A stretch of DNA of 6,628 nucleotides. It comes from an uncultured Alphaproteobacteria bacterium. Its GTDB lineage: Bacteria; Pseudomonadota; Alphaproteobacteria; Rickettsiales; UBA1997. Of the stretch, positions 6,551-6,628 are shown piece by piece; the stretch's first letter is position 1; each line of letters opens with the position of its first letter. The notes beneath the pieces are model-generated. The model made no database searches. It saw only the letters and a list, made by a program, of their open reading frames with translations, and had not been told where the DNA came from. The DNA is taken from assembly GCA_903858915.1 (NCBI GenBank), contig CAIOKL010000073.1, forward strand, positions 1 through 6,628, read 5' to 3'. Made by a program: the position numbers and the translations under genes.

Positions 6551-6565
6551 GCGTTAAAAAAATAG
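6551..6565. repeat. Truncated copy of the hairpin repeat's left arm
   Basis: GCGTTAAAAAAATAG at 6551-6565 is identical to 6420-6434 of copy 1, then breaks off where copy 2 begins (GGTTATTCGCG). The abrupt join suggests that copy 2 arrived inside, or recombined with, an older copy. Confidence 0.6.
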
Positions 6566-6628
6566 GTTATTCGCGTTTAAAAAATAGCCTAAACGGCTAT
6601 TTTTAGCGAATAACGGGATCAGGAACGA
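6565..6628. repeat. Hairpin repeat, copy 2 (runs to window edge)
   Basis: Same 10-bp core as copy 1: AAAAATAGCC (6580-6589), loop TAAAC, GGCTATTTTT (6595-6604). The outer stem GTTATTCGC (6566-6574) / GCGAATAAC (6606-6614) is a perfect 9 bp. The similarity to copy 1 is still present at the last base, so the element probably continues beyond the window. Like copy 1 it could terminate transcription on either strand. Confidence 0.85.

Noticed and set aside
6412..6628. CRISPR array
   Set aside because: Only two full repeat copies, 64 nt long and 153 bp apart, with internal hairpins and a repetitive spacer; no regular repeat-spacer pattern.
6404..6628. Small RNA or tRNA gene in the 3' intergenic region
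   Set aside because: No cloverleaf or promoter found; the structure there is explained by the hairpin repeats.

Overview
The window looks like a chromosomal segment of an AT-rich, probably host-associated or otherwise reduced alphaproteobacterium. The assignment rests on an ArgG that reads like a textbook alphaproteobacterial protein, on strongly A/T-biased codons (runs of AAA, AAT, TTT, ATT) in the other genes, on very short gene gaps, and on an intergenic repeat with a GCGAAGCGAAGCAATCCC core like those scattered through rickettsial and related genomes. The lineage is an inference; no marker here fixes the order or family.

Layout. Minus strand, left half: argG (1-1015, its last ~60 codons lie outside the window), then a 52-bp gap, then a phosphoenolpyruvate carboxylase (PEPC) gene in two overlapping frames (3753-2785 N-terminal part, 2801-1068 C-terminal part). 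The two halves together make about 899 residues, near the usual family length, and meet at an A8 run. Removing one A would fuse them. At 3754-3810 lies a 57-bp divergent intergenic region with a good sigma70-type promoter on each strand. Plus strand, right half: an operon of a small GNAT-like protein (3811-4233), a YihY/BrkB-family inner-membrane protein (4248-5147) and folC (5144-6403, GTG start overlapping the yihY stop). The last 225 bp (6404-6628) hold no gene. They contain the folC terminator, which is itself one copy of a hairpin repeat, a GCGAAGC-rich element, a truncated copy and a second full copy running into the window edge.

How the genes relate. PEPC makes oxaloacetate, which transamination turns into aspartate, the substrate of ArgG, so the left half may serve anaplerosis and aspartate/arginine supply. 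FolC serves folate polyglutamylation. The roles of YihY and the GNAT-like protein are unknown. Nothing in the window looks like a defence system, phage or insertion sequence.

Most worth a second look: the homopolymer-split PEPC, which has also lost several active-site residues and about 110 residues of the usual fold, and the duplicated hairpin at 6412-6475 / 6565-6628, whose stem substitutions are compensatory.
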